Of a stretch of 64,000 nucleotides of DNA, positions 21,795-32,696 are shown one piece after another (position 1 is the first letter of the stretch; each line of letters starts with the position of its first letter). Location of the stretch: positions 248,001 to 312,000 of the forward strand of contig JAOTON010000975.1 in the NCBI GenBank assembly GCA_034440635.1. Reading direction: 5' to 3'. The position numbers and the translations under genes are program-made. The notes below the pieces were generated by a model. The model was given only the letters and a program-made list of their open reading frames with translations. It did not search any database and was not told the DNA's origin. Source of the stretch: Lepas anatifera (taxonomy: Eukaryota; Arthropoda; Thecostraca; Lepadidae).

Positions 21795-21986
21795 TTTTTT
21801 TCTCACTTCATTTCTGTAGCAGACACACACAAATGGTAACACCACAGGGTTAGTACTTTTTACGTATAAACCTCCTTTTTATTAGCACCTGACCTGTTGC
21901 AGCCCTCACAGTACTTCATTTAATGTTATGGGCGCCATATGACCCAGCTGTCGGTGCGCCCAAAAACCCCAACAATGATGATGATG
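21795..21986 (+). promoter_or_regulatory. LINE C 3' UTR with terminal stem-loop and tail
   Basis: A short 3' UTR ends in TTATGGGCGCCATATGACCC, then GTCGGTGCGCCC and ACAATGATGATGATG. Upstream of about 21920 it does not resemble the 3' UTRs of D or E. Confidence 0.75.
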
Positions 21987-21998
21987 AATCCTCAAATT
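21987..21998. repeat. Right target-site duplication of LINE C
   Basis: AATCCTCAAATT, identical to 8284..8295. Confidence 0.93.
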
Positions 21999-22349
21999 CT
22001 GCTAGCCCGTCGACCCTGGCTGGGCGAGTATCCAGGAACAGGAAAAAATGGCGTTTTTTAATACGACATAGCTAGACGCGAGATGGCCTATAACGTCGAG
22101 GAGCCCTCAGTATAAGTGCTTCGACTGTTACTTTCATAGAATTCGCCGAAATTTTTTGAAATGTTAATTCCTATGATCCTGTATGTGTTAGTTTTTCCAA
22201 AGGGACATCCTATCCAGTGTTTTAGTAAAAAAACAACTGAGTTCGTTACAAGCAAACGGATCTGCCGTACGTATGAGCGCAAATGGTTATAGCCGTCGAT
22301 GCCGTCAAAGCACCAAGGATGATGCTATCGGAAACGTGCAGCATGTCTG
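21999..22349. other. Spacer between LINEs C and E with an orphan LINE tail
   Basis: No gene is seen. At 22262-22323, TATGAGCGCAAATGGTTATA, then GTCGATGCCGTC and AAGGATGATG, is a degenerate LINE 3' terminus from an older copy. Confidence 0.5.
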
Positions 22350-22360
22350 GCAGGATTTGC
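22350..22360. repeat. Left target-site duplication of LINE E
   Basis: GCAGGATTTGC recurs at 29185..29195, right after the tail of E. A G on each left side makes 12 bp possible. Confidence 0.92.
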
Positions 22361-23472
22361 CCCCGCAGGGGACCGATTTTCATCTGCTGGACTTGTTGGC
22401 ACCTGCTGACTGGTCCGGCACATGGATAATTGGGCACGGGATGTGACGACACCCGCGACCCCAGTTGGCAGGATGGGTTTCGCCCCTCGTCCTCGGGCGA
22501 GAGGCCAAATCGAAACTGCCATCCTCATCCTTTCTTGGCCTTCCTAAATTCAAATCCCCACCAACTCCTTGTTCCTTTTCCTCTTCTTTCCTTATTTCCT
22601 TGTCTCTCCATGCCTTTCCACCCATATCCTTTCTGTCCACTCCTAAACACCCCTCCTGCCCACTGTCTGCGTTGTCTGGCCCGGCGTGTCTCCGCGGGTG
22701 GCGGGGGTGTGTGCACTCTTGCTCGTCTTGAGTGTGGGCATCTCGGTCGCGTGCGGCGCGTGTCTGGGCTGGACAGCGCAGACCGACCCTCTTCCTTTTC
22801 CAACCCATAACTTCCCAGTTACCCACTTTTTCCCAGTGTCATGGGCGTCCCCGCACGTGCCTATGATTCCTGGATGGTCTGGGTGTATGTGGGCCTCCGG
22901 CTCGTGTGGCTGACGATTGGATCCCTCTAATCACCGGCCCTGCGAGCCGGGGGCCGGCTTTTCTCGGACCAGCCGGGAATCAGTTGTGACGAGCAGGTGG
23001 TAGTCGCCTGCTCCGATGAGGCCGTGTGGGGGCGCCTGTCTTTTTAAGGTGAGCTGCGCACCGACCCGTACCCCGGGATGAAGGAGTCCTGGTAGCTGAG
23101 CTGAGGTAGGCGCTGTTATGGTTCGTGTGCCTCTAGCAACACTCTACTTTGGTCTGGATTTCCGCAAGGGCGGGGAACTCTTGAAGGCATCGACAAGAGT
23201 AGCAGCATTGTAAAAGTCTGTCGGCTTTTGGTGGGGCTCGGCTGCCCCTCCCTCCTTGGGTGAGGTCCCGACTCCACCCGGAGAGGGAGGGGTGTCCGCG
23301 CCCCGCCCGGGGTCGTCCAGGCTAGGTGCAAGGGGGGACCGTCGTCGGGGCAGTGGGGGTTTGGTGAGTCTCTCTCCCCCTCTGTAACGGCGGCGTCTCC
23401 CCCGTATAGCCAGCCCGTGCGTCGTCTCGCCTCGTAGCACCCTCGTCGGAAGGGGGGGCGCACGTGGCTGGC
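22361..23472 (+). promoter_or_regulatory. 5' UTR module of LINE E
   Basis: It is near-identical to the 5' UTRs of C and D (about 95% by eye over 600 aligned bases against C), up to GCGCACGTGGCTGG about 20 nt before ORF1. ORF1 of E shares only about half its residues with C. Confidence 0.7.
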
Positions 23473-23492
23473 TGAATTCAAACAATACTTCC

Positions 23493-25131
23493 ATGGATAC
23501 CTCTAACCTCGAAAACCCCCTCCCCTCACATCCTCGTCTGTACCAGATCAGTCCAGAGCCGGACCTCTCCGACCTCCACCAGGAGGAGGTACTGCACCGA
23601 AAGCTCTTCACCCGACGAATCCACGCGTGCTGGTCATGAAGGGACTGGAATCCAGTCTCGGCGCACTATCCCCGTTCCAAAAAAGGAAGCATGTGACCGT
23701 CTTGGAAATATTGTACGCTGCGATAGTCTGAGGGATGGTGCGTTGGAGCTGGAGTTTGCGGACCCAAAGGAGGCAGAACGGGCACTACACACGACGCAAA
23801 TATCATTCTCTAAGCGAGTAAACGGCAAGAAAACATCAGTCTCATTCAAGGTCACTTGCGAACCACACAAAACAAAGAACTTCTCGAAAGGTGTTATCCG
23901 GTGTCCAGAGCTGAGAGGCGTGTGTGATGATGATATTGTCGATGGCCTTGCTGATTTTGATGTTGTTGATGCGCGACGCATGAAGACAAGGAGAGGTTCT
24001 GAGATAGAGGAAAGCGATACAATTGTTCTGACATTTGACAAGCCCGACATTCCCGACCACATATATGTAGGATACCTCCGAATTGGCGTCCGTTTGTTCA
24101 TCCCGTCACCCATGAGATGCTTTCGATGCCAGCGCTACGGCCACACCACCACCACATGTAGGGGCAAGCGCGTATGTGCCAGATGTGGATCCAGCGATCA
24201 CGTTGCCGATGACTGCTCAGCCAATAAATACTGTGTTAATTGCGGCGAGGGTCAGCTCTCTCACTCTGCCACTGACCGCGACTGCCCTTCACTTCAAAAG
24301 GAAAAAGAGATCATGGCAATTAAGGTTAAAGGTCGCCTGAACTTCCGAGAAGCCCGTGAAGCCTACGAGGCCCGCCACCCGCGGAAAAAGTACTCTGATG
24401 CAGCTTCGGTGGGACCCCCACCACCATCACGGATGACCCCGGAGGAGGTCATCCGATCCCCTGACCATGGCGGACTTCGTCCGCCTGGCAGGTAAGATGG
24501 GGCTGGTCATCTCTGGCCAGCCCGTCGCCCCGGCACCTGAGCCGACGGCGGCACCTCCTCCAAAACCCCCCTCCCTACGGGACGGGGACCGGGAGCGGAA
24601 CAACACTCCCGCTTTTATTTCTCCACCTCCAGCTCCCGCTGGGGGGCGGGGGCGGGGATCTGACCCTGCCCTTGAACACCAGCCGACGACGGCTGCTGGC
24701 CAGTCTCCCAGCGGCGAACCCCCGCCAGACTTGGAGGGCTGGACAGTGGTGGGACGAAGAGGCAAACCCTCTCCCACGGGGAGGCGCCGCCCACTGTCGC
24801 CCATCAAACCACCTGCCGGAGGCACTGGCTCAGCGCCGCTGCCCCCGTCCACGTCCGACACAGACCTAGCGCCCACACAACCTCTCTCCCAGACTCAGTC
24901 CTCCACTGTGGCAGCAGTCCGCAAGAATTTTGAAGCTTGTTCCCGGGGAAGGTCCCCGGTTAAGCGTCCGGCTGAGAGCCCCCCAGCCAACCGCAAACCT
25001 CGAGGGCACGCGGAAACTCGCTGGATACCGGACGAGGTCGTGGTCCGGTCCGTAACCGACTTGGGGGCCCCTCCCCGGCACCAGTTAAGGGCTCATACGG
25101 AGGCTGTGGTCCCCCTTGGAAGGGCTAGGCC
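23493..25131 (+). pseudogene. LINE E ORF1 (several frameshifts)
   Basis: The gag-like ORF1 begins MDTSNLENPL. Frame changes occur before 23640, at the A-run near 23680, at the C-run near 24460 and in the Pro-rich tail. The clean middle section (23743-24460) holds three knuckles: CFRCQRYGHTTTTC, CARCGSSDHVADDC, and CVNCGEGQLSHSATDRDC, whose spacing is longer than in C and D. The following FREAREAYEARHPRKKY block is shared with C. No functional product is expected unless the indels are consensus errors. Confidence 0.87.
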
Positions 25132-25172
25132 GACTCATGCACCTTTTAACAAGTCCGTTTCTTTTAATATTT

Positions 25173-28100
25173 ATGACATCAATCTTACAATGGAACTGCC
25201 GAGGTCTACGCGCTAACCTCTCTGACCTGCAGAGCGTTTTATTTGACCATGGTCCAAGGGTTCTCTGTCTGCAGGAGACCAAACTGTCCCCTGGAACTAG
25301 CCTTAAATTGCGCCACTTTCAGACTTTTAGGAAAGATGTTTTCAGTTCCACCATTGCGTACGGAGGCGTAATGGTGGCAGTCCACCACTCCATTCCATGC
25401 TTCCCTGTTCGCTTGAACACGGTCCTGCAAGCAGTAGCCGTCCGAGTGGACCTGAGCTTTATCAAAATTACCGTATGCTCTATATATCTTCCTCCTGGCG
25501 GAAGCATTGATTTGCCTGGCCTCAATAATCTCACAGACCAACTCCCAACCCCTTTCGTCCTACTAGGCGATTTTAATGCTCACAACCCAGCGTGGGGAGC
25601 GACGTCAGGCCGTGCCGACCCCCGTGGCCGAACGGTGGAACGCTTCCTCCACCAAAACTCCCTCTGCCTTCTAAACACTGGCCGTCCTACTCACTTTGCT
25701 ATGCCCTCTGGCTCGCTCTCCGCTATAGACCTCTCTGTCTGCTCTCCATCCCTCTTAGCCCAACTCAGCTGGCGCACCCTTGATGACCTCCATGGCAGCG
25801 ACCATTTTCCTATTGTTATCGGCTCAACCCGGTCGGCGGCGCCGCTGATCCTGCCAGCCCGGTGGAACCTCCGGGGGGCCGACTGGGAGGGTTTCCGGGG
25901 CTCATGTGGCCCCTTAGACGTTCCTGCGGAGACTTCGGCAACCGAAGCTGTGAAACGTTTTAATGACATGATTATTTTAGCAGCGAACCAATTCATCCCG
26001 ATGACCTCCGGTAAACCTAAACGGACTCCTGTTCCTTGGTGGAATCGTGAGTGTCGAAAAGCGATCTTAGATAAGAAACGGGCTTTTAGAGTCCTCAAAA
26101 ACACACAACAACGCACAACATAATAGCATTTAGGCGTGCGAGAGCACTGGCTCGTCGCACAGTTCTTAACTCCAAAAAGAGGTGGTGGGTAGCGTACGTT
26201 AATACTGTAAACCGTTTCACACCATCTACACGTGTGTGGAATCGCGTCCAGTGCATACAGGGCAAACGGCGATCTGCTCCTACACCAGTCCTCACCTCGA
26301 ACGGAGAGAAAATCACCAACCCGCAGGATGTAGCTAACCTCATGGCAGAGGCATTTAAAGACCGGTGCAGTAACGCTGCACAAAGCCTAAACTTCTTACG
26401 GCACCGATATATCGAGGAGCGCAGGCCGATCAACTTTGGTAATGACAACTCGGCCTCGTACAACTCTCCCTTCTCCATGGAAGAGATGGAAGCAGCCTTA
26501 AAAGTACTCAAAGGAGTGTCGCCTGGTAGTGACCAAATTACAAATGAAATGATCTTACATCTCCCCGAGCAATCTCTTTCTTCCCTGCTTGATATTTTCA
26601 ATAGTATCTGGAATAGCAATGATTTCCCGGATCAGTGGCGGGAATCGATCATCATACCTATCCAGAAGCCTGGGAAACCGGGAGACTCGCCTGAGCATTT
26701 TCGTCCCATTTCGCTAACATCAAGTATTTGCAAGCTATTTGAGAGAATGATTGGCGCACGCCTCATGTGGTTTCTCGAAAGCAATGACCTGCTATCTAAC
26801 GCACAATGTGGTTTCCGTCGAGGCAGGAGTCCACTTGACCACCTCATCAGACTCGACGCAGCTGTTAGGGAAGGCTTTATAAACAAACAACACACAATTG
26901 CACTATTCTTTGACGTGGAGCGCGCGTATGATTTAACCTGGAGATATGGAATTCTTAAAAAGGTTTATGACATGGGAGTGCGAGGTCATCTGGGCTGGTT
27001 CCTACTCAACTTTCTTAGGGACAGGCGGTTCAGATTCCGAGTCAGGAACTGTCTGTCCGAACAGCACACGCAAGAGAATGGCACGCCACAGGGCAGCGTT
27101 TTGTCTGTGGCCCTCTTCGCTGTGATGATAAATGACATAGGTGACACCCTGCCGCCCAATGTCTCTCGCGCCTTATTCGTGGACGACTTCGCCATATGGG
27201 TGACTACATCCTCCACCTCCACAGCACAAAGGCAGCTGCAGCTCTGCCTTGACAGACTGCAGCATTGGAGTGAAGGAAACGGTCTCCGCTTTTCAATAGC
27301 CAAAACTAAATGTATGCACTTCTGCAACCGAAGGAGAGTTTGCGAACATCCTGTTCTGAAACTCGGAGGCCACGAGATAGGAGTTGTGGACCAAACTCGC
27401 TTCCTCGGATTAATACTTGACCGAAGATTGACGTACGCCGCGCACTTCAGGGAGTTAAGACAAAGATGTTTTAGCTGCCTTGATATTCTTAAGGTTCTTA
27501 CTCGCATGACATATGGCTCCGACAGGAAGACACTCTTAACTCTGTATAGATGCCTAATCAGATCAAAACTTGAATACGGAAGTACAGTTTATGATGCCGC
27601 CACAGATACATCGAAACGTATGCTAAACACTATCCAAAACCAGGCCCTTCGAATCATAAGCGGTGCTTTCCGTACCTCGCCTGTTTCTAGCCTGCACACG
27701 GATTTGCATGTAATGCCACTGGATCTGCGCCGCAGATATGTTGCCATGCGATATGCGTTAAAACTTAAACAGGACACTGAACACCCTGCGTACAACATTT
27801 TCTTCGACAATAGTAGCTTAAGGCGCATCGAGAATGCCTCCCGCTTATCTGTTCGACACCCCGGGTTTAGAGTACGCGCATGGTTGAGCGAGGCAGGCAT
27901 AAACCCTGGTAATGTGGAAACCGCACAGCTGCCAGCCCTTGAACCGTGGCGTACTTCCAAGTTTATAATAGATACAGGACTGCTAGAGCTGACCAAAGAC
28001 TTGACGCCGGAAGCCGTGCGCCAAACCTTTTTGGAATACCGCTCTGCCAAGTATCCAAACCACACAGCCTTCTACACGGATGGATCGAGGTGTGCCAATG

Positions 28101-28900
28101 GCACTGGGTGCGCATTTGTAGGTAGAAATATTGAGCGACAATATGCACTCCTACCAGTTGCTTCAGTTTTCACCGCGGAATTGTATGCGATTTTCCGGTG
28201 CCTGGATCAGGCCTTGCGGTCGAGAACGGACCGATTAGTTATCTTTAGTGACTCGCTTTCGTCATTACAATCACTTCATCTACTCAACCACAACCCGTCG
28301 AGCTCATACCTTTTACCTCTCATCAGACATAAGATCCACCAGACTGTTAGTCGAGGGACGTCGGTGACGCTTGCATGGGTGCCTAGCCACTGCGGCATCA
28401 CAGGCAACGAGCTAGCCGACAGAGCAGCTAAAGAAGCAGCTAACAGCGACCCTCCCTCCGGAATCCGCGTTCCATATTTTGATCTGTTTCCGTGTGTTAG
28501 GAACTATGTTATCAAAGTGTGGCAACGGCGATGGAATGACGACACTAAGAGTGGAAAATTAAAGGAGGTAAAACCTCAAATAGGACCATGGACATCAAGC
28601 AACGCGAGTTGCCGAAGGGAGGAGGTCATCATCTCAAGACTAAGAATAGGGCACACCTACGCCACCCACGCTTTTCTTCTCACTGACGACGGCCCGCCGG
28701 AGTGTCCTCGCTGCGGCGGTAGGCTTACGGTGAAACACGTGCTGATAGAGTGTCGCGATTTCGAGCTGGAGAGGATGAGGCATTTGCCCGGTTCACCGTC
28801 GTTGGACTCGCTCCTCGGGGAATCCCCCACGGTTCGTATCTCAGAGATATGTGCATACTTGCGAACCATCAATTTCAATGTCATATACTCACCTTCATAG
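25173..28900 (+). pseudogene. LINE E ORF2 (endonuclease, RT, RNase H), one frameshift
   Basis: The start is the ATG at 25173 (MTSILQWNCRG). The endonuclease part is open to about 26095, where one base is missing in an A-rich run. The rest is open in another frame from about 26100 to the stop at 28898-28900. Motifs are QETK, GDFNAHN and SDHFP in the endonuclease; FRPISLTS, CGFRRGRSPLDHL, FFDVERAYDLTW, GTPQGSVLS and FVDDFAIW in the RT; and FYTDGSRCANGTGCAFV, FTAELYAIFRCLD, FSDSLSSLQSL and WVPSHCGITGNELADRAAK in RNase H. The terminal zinc motif is CPRCGGRLTVKHVLIEC. Full length is about 1242 codons. Confidence 0.93.
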
Positions 28901-29184
28901 CTGCAGGACTGCGTGTTGCAAATTTCACTTACTGACTTACTTTCTACCATCACATCGTCTTTGAATAGCACCAACTTTAATGGCTAGCTGACCTAGGAGT
29001 GGAATGTGATTTTAGGCATCGGACGTCTTCATGCATGTTATAGAAGTTTAGGTATAAGGATGCAACAGACTGTCCTTTCTACCTGATCTGTTGAAGCCTG
29101 TATTGACATGTCCTCTTAGTTGTTATGGGCGCCATATGACCTGTGCTGTCGGCGCGCCCTAAAACCCCAAACATGATGATGATG
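28901..29184 (+). promoter_or_regulatory. LINE E 3' UTR with terminal stem-loop and tail
   Basis: TTATGGGCGCCATATGACC at 29123 and GTCGGCGCGCCC at 29149 form the conserved terminal hairpin before the (ATG)n tail. The rest of the 3' UTR is lineage-specific and resembles relic F. Confidence 0.75.
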
Positions 29185-29195
29185 GCAGGATTTGC
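29185..29195. repeat. Right target-site duplication of LINE E
   Basis: GCAGGATTTGC, identical to 22350..22360. Confidence 0.92.
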
Positions 29196-29509
29196 TGCGC
29201 CCTTCTGCCGGCAGTGATGGAAGGCGTTCCGGGTCAAAAGTCAGGGAGGCGTACATGAATAAGACAACATCCCTCCCAAGTACCTCGAGACATCCGGAAC
29301 GAAGAGAAATGCTCGCTCAAGATTGGCATACACCTACACCTTGGTATGTCTTGAAAGTGTGTGACGGTAGGTGCCGTCTGACTTCGTTGAGTGTTTGATG
29401 GTTGGTTTCTTGTATTGGAAGCTACTGCATATTTCACACAGTTTTTTGTGCCATACATTTTTTAATGGTTTCTTTTGACTTCATGTGTATTTTTATTATA
29501 GTTGAGTGC

Positions 29510-29943
29510 AAAATGACCAAGAAGTGGAAGCGCACTTCAAGAGCTCATACCTTTGTGAAATCGTCCTGTGACGGAGGCTGGCGTCCTGACCCAGCGTCTG
29601 CCACAAAGTCCGATGGTCTAAAAGATTGCAACATTTAGGAGGTTTGCCGCCATTGGAATGTTTTTTTAGGACAGTTTCCATCTGTAGAGCTGCCAAATGT
29701 CGGTATCTTTTTTAAAAGCGTCTATTTCTATGTAACTTATTCGCCGACCTAGGCCCGTGATGTGAATCGGACATTTTTAGCCTTGATGTTGTCGTGTAAA
29801 GATTACAGATTTAACACATTGTAAGACCTGGTTTTAGTACTTGAACTGTTGAAACCCGTACGGAGGTGTTGTATTTATTGTTATGGGCGTCATATGACCG
29901 ATGTTGTCGGAGCGCTCTAAAGCCCCAAACATGATGACGACGG
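29510..29943 (+). pseudogene. LINE relic F, ORF2 end and 3' UTR
   Basis: Translated pieces at 29610-29740 (KRLQHLGGLPPLECF, then a shifted QFPSVELPNVGIFFKSVYFYVTYSP) correspond to the RMRHLPGSPSLDSLLGESPTV...FNVIYSP end of E. The 3' UTR (ACTTGAACTGTTGAAACCCG at about 29838) and the terminal GGGCGTCATATGACC hairpin match the E lineage. It ends ACATGATGACGACGG. 5'-truncated and decayed. Confidence 0.75.
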
Positions 29944-30099
29944 TACCTCCACTCGCCGCCGATCCCGCTCCAGTGTGTCGACCATGTGCCCCTCTGGTAT
30001 CGCTCTGCTGGAAACGCGACCCAGACGGTCTCAGGCTTCATATAACGCAGTGTGGTGGTGTCTGACAGCTCACAGCTGCCGGAGGGGTTCATCAGAGTC

Positions 30100-30191
30100 A
30101 TGGGCAGCCGGCAGCCGCCGGACGGTCAGGGCCAGGCGCTGGTGGCGCTGGTGGTGGTGGTGGTCCTAGCTGGTGGACTCCGATTGGACAG
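30100..30191 (+). CDS. Candidate first coding exon with signal peptide
   Basis: The ATG at 30100 opens a 30-codon stretch (MGSRQPPDGQGQ, then the hydrophobic LVALVVVVVLAGGL) followed by a strong splice donor, GGACAG|GTGAGC, at 30191/30192. A basic N-terminus plus a leucine/valine core is signal-peptide-like, so the product would be secreted or membrane-anchored. The exon would end in phase 2. No continuation exon can be proven; the duplicated segments at 30270-30545 contain acceptor-like TTCACAG or CACAAG and are the nearest candidates. Low-complexity GTG repeats could produce the hydrophobic run by chance. Confidence 0.35.
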
Positions 30192-30269
30192 GTGAGCCCA
30201 GAGAACTACTTTTCTACATAAAAACGTTAGTCTGAAGTGTCTGTTTCACCTAGCAATATGACTGTCGGC

Positions 30270-30545
30270 TTGAACGGTGTTTTCAATAATATTTCCTTAA
30301 ATTATTTCTCACTTTTCACAAGTGTATGGGATCTGCATATTTTTGGACCCAGATAGTTGGCAAGGAGGCTGTGCCGCAGTGCCCCAACATTTTCTAGTTT
30401 CCAGCGTGTATGGTGTTTGCGACCATTTTTCTTAAAATTATCTCTCACTGTTCACAGCGGTATGAGACCTGCATGTTCTTTTGACCCAGATAGTTGGCAA
30501 GGAGGCCGTGCCGCATTGTCCCAGAGCCCTATCACCCTCGCCGCA
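30270..30545 (+). repeat. Tandem duplication, unit about 137 bp
   Basis: Two diverged copies share TCTCACTxTTCACA, then CTGCAT and GACCCAGATAGTTGGCAAGG (30346 and 30483, offset 137). The second copy is open in the frame that would follow the exon at 30100 up to a stop near 30582. This could be an exon duplication or a plain duplication. Confidence 0.6.
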
Positions 30546-30854
30546 CCTTCCCCTGGATTTCCACTGGCTTCTACCGGAAGCTGATGGTCGCTGGCTAAGA
30601 CGTGGAAAGGTTTGTCAGCTCAGAGTACTCAGTTGTCTATCGAGCGGCCAGCTGTTAACTGCCCTCTCGTGTGCGCTCATCATCTTTCTTAGGAGTTGTG
30701 GGTTCGATGGCTGCTGGGGGGGATATTGCGCTGTTTTTGCAATGTCGAAAATAGTCTCAGAACAGCGACGTCCCCATCCACAGGTTGGACACCTGCATTC
30801 GCCGGCGGCTTCCCCAGCAGAACAGAACCAGCCTGTAGCTTCGTAGTGACAGAT

Positions 30855-30985
30855 GGTATAATCAACTGAGCTGAAGAGTCTCTACGGCAAGTGCAGATGC
30901 TGGGATCAAATGGGCTAAAGAGTTTCTACGGCAAGTGCAGATGGTGAGATCAGCTGAACTGAGGAGTCTCTACGGCATGTGCATC
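30855..30985 (+). repeat. Short tandem repeat, about 45-bp unit, three copies
   Basis: GAGTCTCTACGGCAAGTGCA, GAGTTTCTACGGCAAGTGCA and GAGTCTCTACGGCATGTGCA begin near 30875, 30920 and 30964. No function is seen. Confidence 0.75.
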
Positions 30986-30999
30986 CGTCAAACGGCAGG

Positions 31000-32690
31000 A
31001 AGATGGGCAGACTGCCAGCTGTTCTGGACGTTGAGAGAGCCCTCTGTCCTCCACCCTGCGGTAGCGGAGACAGCCAGGGATTGAGTGCCAGGGATAAAGG
31101 AAGCGCCTCCCTCGGAGTGACAGAGGCGTCGGTTTGTCTCGGCGTTAACGGAGAAGTAGCGGGGTTTGGTCAAGTGATAGTGGCACATATCAGTCTTCCA
31201 GGGTGCACTGTGATGACTCTGAACGACAGGATTGTATGCGAGAGCCTGGTCTCGCGTAGGATCTAGTTTTTGCGTTTCAAAGTTGTTTTGTTCGCCTTGC
31301 TTAGATACTGAGAGTGGGCTGAAAGATGGGCCAGTGATGCGGAGGTTACAGTATCTAGTAGCTGTGATTTTTTACATTAGTTTTTTGTGAATAAGATATT
31401 GTAACTCTTCCTCTGGATATTGAAGGTTGCGTAAAATTATCAAGGGACGTTCTAGGGACCCTGACCCTATTGCCGAAATCTACAATCCCCGCAATGACTG
31501 ATGATTTTGAAAACCAATGTTCAAAGCTCCAGGAAGCGCGGGGATGTTTGTAAATTTTTCATAAACTACAAATATATTCAAAGCTTAAACAGTCCCATTT
31601 GGATGAACAAGGATGGTTGATAGTTGCCACATATTCCTTCCTTTCTCTCAGAGTCCAGTGCAGGTATTATGTGTTGGCCCACCCAGATGGCGCTTGGCGA
31701 ACGTGAAAAGGGACTGTGATGTCGCCCAGGTGCCCGCGGTTGGTTCGGAGCTTGAAACGGACCGCTCGTGCTATTGTTGTTCAAATTTGTGCCAGCTTAC
31801 AGTGGTTGTGTCGTCCTTGAGGTGTTTAGGTTGTCCCAGTCCTTTAGTTAGAGCAGTTGTATTATATCGCTTGTTCAATGCTTTGTCATTCGTTGAGTTC
31901 CATTGAAAAACAGTGCTTAGTTGGTTTTCCTTCTTTGCTTTTGGTTGTGATTAAGGCGATATAAGCATATTCATGAAATGCTAGAAATATGAATGATGTG
32001 CTGATCTCATTTGCACTGTCATTCTGCTTATTGCGAGTGCTCGTGGTCTGACTATTTTGTCTAGTGATAATTCTACGGCCCAGTTTGCTTTCACTTGTAT
32101 TCATAACACTTTACCGTGATACCTGGCATTCTTACGCTTCAATGACCCTCTCTTAAAGTTTTGCATTTTTTTACTTCTCATCCTGTGTCATGTGTGAAAT
32201 GCTCATGGTTTGTGTAAATATGAAATAAGAACATTCCATATCCAGTGTTTTCTTGGTAATCTTCACCAGAATTCCAATGGAATTGAAGGACCGGAATCCA
32301 AAGACTGGGACATTGTTTGAGCAGAGACGCATTTAGCCGGATAAGAGGACGCACCACGCTGAACACAACGTCTTTTCCCCACGCCCGTGTAGAAAAACTT
32401 ACGGTCACTTTCCAAGTCCACCGCAGTCAATCCCGCTGTAGCTTAAACAAGAATCGTATGAAACCACCGACACATCAAGTCCTTGGCTACCCGGTTCACT
32501 GAGGAGATAGTTTGCTGGACGCTGGAGATTCGTGTCAGACACAGGCCGAGTCAAAGTTGTAGTATCAAAGGGGACCCTGGTCATTTGATCCGTTCCGTGC
32601 CCTGCTCACAATACTTTGGCAATCGTAGCCCGAGGCGAATTCAAAAAGGCCCCTGCTCATCTGCTTGACATCAATTAAGTCAGAAACTGT
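31000..32690. other. Intergenic stretch, no supported gene
   Basis: An open frame at 30979-31266 (95 codons, +) has no recognisable domain. The remainder is AT-rich with no element ends that I could pair. Confidence 0.4.
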
Positions 32691-32696
32691 ACTTAA

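Larger units (their letters stand above)
8296..21986 (+). mobile_element. Full-length LINE C, split by nested LINE D
   Basis: C starts CCCCGCAGGGGACC and ends in an (ATG)n tail. Its own length is about 6.76 kb (8296..12878 plus 19810..21986). Contents in order are a 1.1-kb 5' UTR, ORF1 with three zinc knuckles, ORF2 (endonuclease, RT, RNase H, zinc motif), a short 3' UTR and a terminal stem-loop. This architecture fits the I superfamily of non-LTR retrotransposons. The only large lesion is the insertion of D in ORF2. Confidence 0.93.
22361..29184 (+). mobile_element. Full-length LINE E
   Basis: E is 6824 bp long, starts CCCCGCAGGGGACC and ends ACATGATGATGATG, flanked by a perfect 11-bp duplication. 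It has the same layout as C and D. The relics A, F and H appear to be of its coding lineage. Confidence 0.94.
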
